Below, piece by piece: positions 12,986-13,227 of a DNA stretch of 13,227 nt (the stretch's first letter is position 1; each line of letters opens with the position of its first letter). This DNA is from JAYPHU01 sp038127535. GTDB taxonomy: Bacteria; Pseudomonadota; Alphaproteobacteria; Rhodospirillales; UBA2165. The DNA is taken from positions 1 through 13,227 of the forward strand of contig JAYPHU010000052.1 of assembly GCA_038127535.1 (NCBI GenBank), in the 5' to 3' direction. The notes under the pieces were generated by a model, which saw nothing but the letters and a program-made list of their open reading frames with translations, did not search any database and had not been told where the DNA came from. The translations under genes and the position numbers were made by a program.

Positions 12986-13227
12986 ATGTCTCTGACACCC
13001 CTCGAAGAACTTGGCGAGCCGTTTTATTTCATCGTCGGCAATGCAGAAGATGCCGGATTTGACACCCCGCCGAACCCGCTCGGTCAATCGCTGCGCACTT
13101 GGGTGCGATCCCTCGGCGGCCAGCAGAAAGAGGCTGTGGTGGTCAACGCAGCGACCGGAATGACCTGGCGGTTTGCCTGCGACGAAGGGGCCCATCTGGG
13201 CGGCTATGACAAGGCGCCCAATCCCCT
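12986..13227 (+). CDS. 5' part of a protein, possibly OsmC-like
   Basis: Open frame of 80 complete codons running off the end of the window, with ATG preceded by AAGGA at 6-base spacing. The visible protein starts MSLTPLEELGEPFYFIVGNA and ends TWRFACDEGAHLGGYDKAPN. The last block resembles the first OsmC-fold signature, in which a substrate-facing xDEGxxLxGxDxAPxPL segment precedes the first cysteine helix, but the cysteines expected further on are outside the window. OsmC proteins reduce organic hydroperoxides in the cytoplasm; that activity cannot be confirmed from this fragment. It follows the SDR closely and probably shares its transcript. Confidence 0.5.
   Translation, partial: MSLTPLEELGEPFYFIVGNAEDAGFDTPPNPLGQSLRTWVRSLGGQQKEAVVVNAATGMTWRFACDEGAHLGGYDKAPNP

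Noticed and set aside
12178..12987. Long - strand open frame of 269 codons opposite the second SDR gene
   Set aside because: It is a high-GC antisense shadow of a complete SDR with all catalytic motifs; the predicted product has no recognisable fold.

Overview
The window looks like a chromosomal segment of an alphaproteobacterium, probably a free-living or marine Rhodospirillales-like heterotroph. This is inferred from the moderately high GC content, a TRAP transporter with fused membrane subunits, a DUF4212/VC_2705-type sodium symporter pair, and a conserved hypothetical protein of a kind I associate with Alphaproteobacteria. No rRNA, tRNA, CRISPR array, transposase or phage gene was seen.

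Region 1 (about 1-8222) reads as a catabolic island for a small organic acid or heterocycle. It opens with the 3' part of a fused TRAP permease (+). Next is an FAD monooxygenase on the - strand that meets the TRAP gene tail to tail with no spacer. A + pair follows, an arylmalonate decarboxylase/maleate isomerase-like protein and a second FAD monooxygenase. A tight - strand operon comes next, read from 7394 down to 4626: a leaderless THI5/NMT1-type binding protein, a third FAD monooxygenase and an N-carbamoylsarcosine/maleamate-type amidohydrolase. An SDR dehydrogenase gene lies upstream of it. The three monooxygenases are clear paralogues. Flavin hydroxylase plus amidohydrolase plus maleate-isomerase fold recalls the maleamate branch of nicotinate/pyridine breakdown. 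However, no ring-cleaving dioxygenase or deformylase is present, and the isomerase-like protein lacks both catalytic cysteines of its superfamily. The substrate is therefore open and the pathway may be a variant.

Region 2 (8280-9196) holds a conserved hypothetical gene on the - strand and a 233-base divergent intergenic region. That region contains a long two-tier inverted repeat centred on base 9040, and a 5' leader that could mask the ribosome binding site of the symporter genes.

Region 3 (9197-11349) is the two-gene sodium/solute symporter operon (DUF4212 small subunit and SSF large subunit), closed by a textbook intrinsic terminator. The large subunit carries a canonical 12-residue EF-hand-like loop.

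Region 4 (11388-13227) has two small membrane-protein genes, an NAD-type SDR dehydrogenase, and the 5' end of a gene that may encode an OsmC-like protein and runs off the window.
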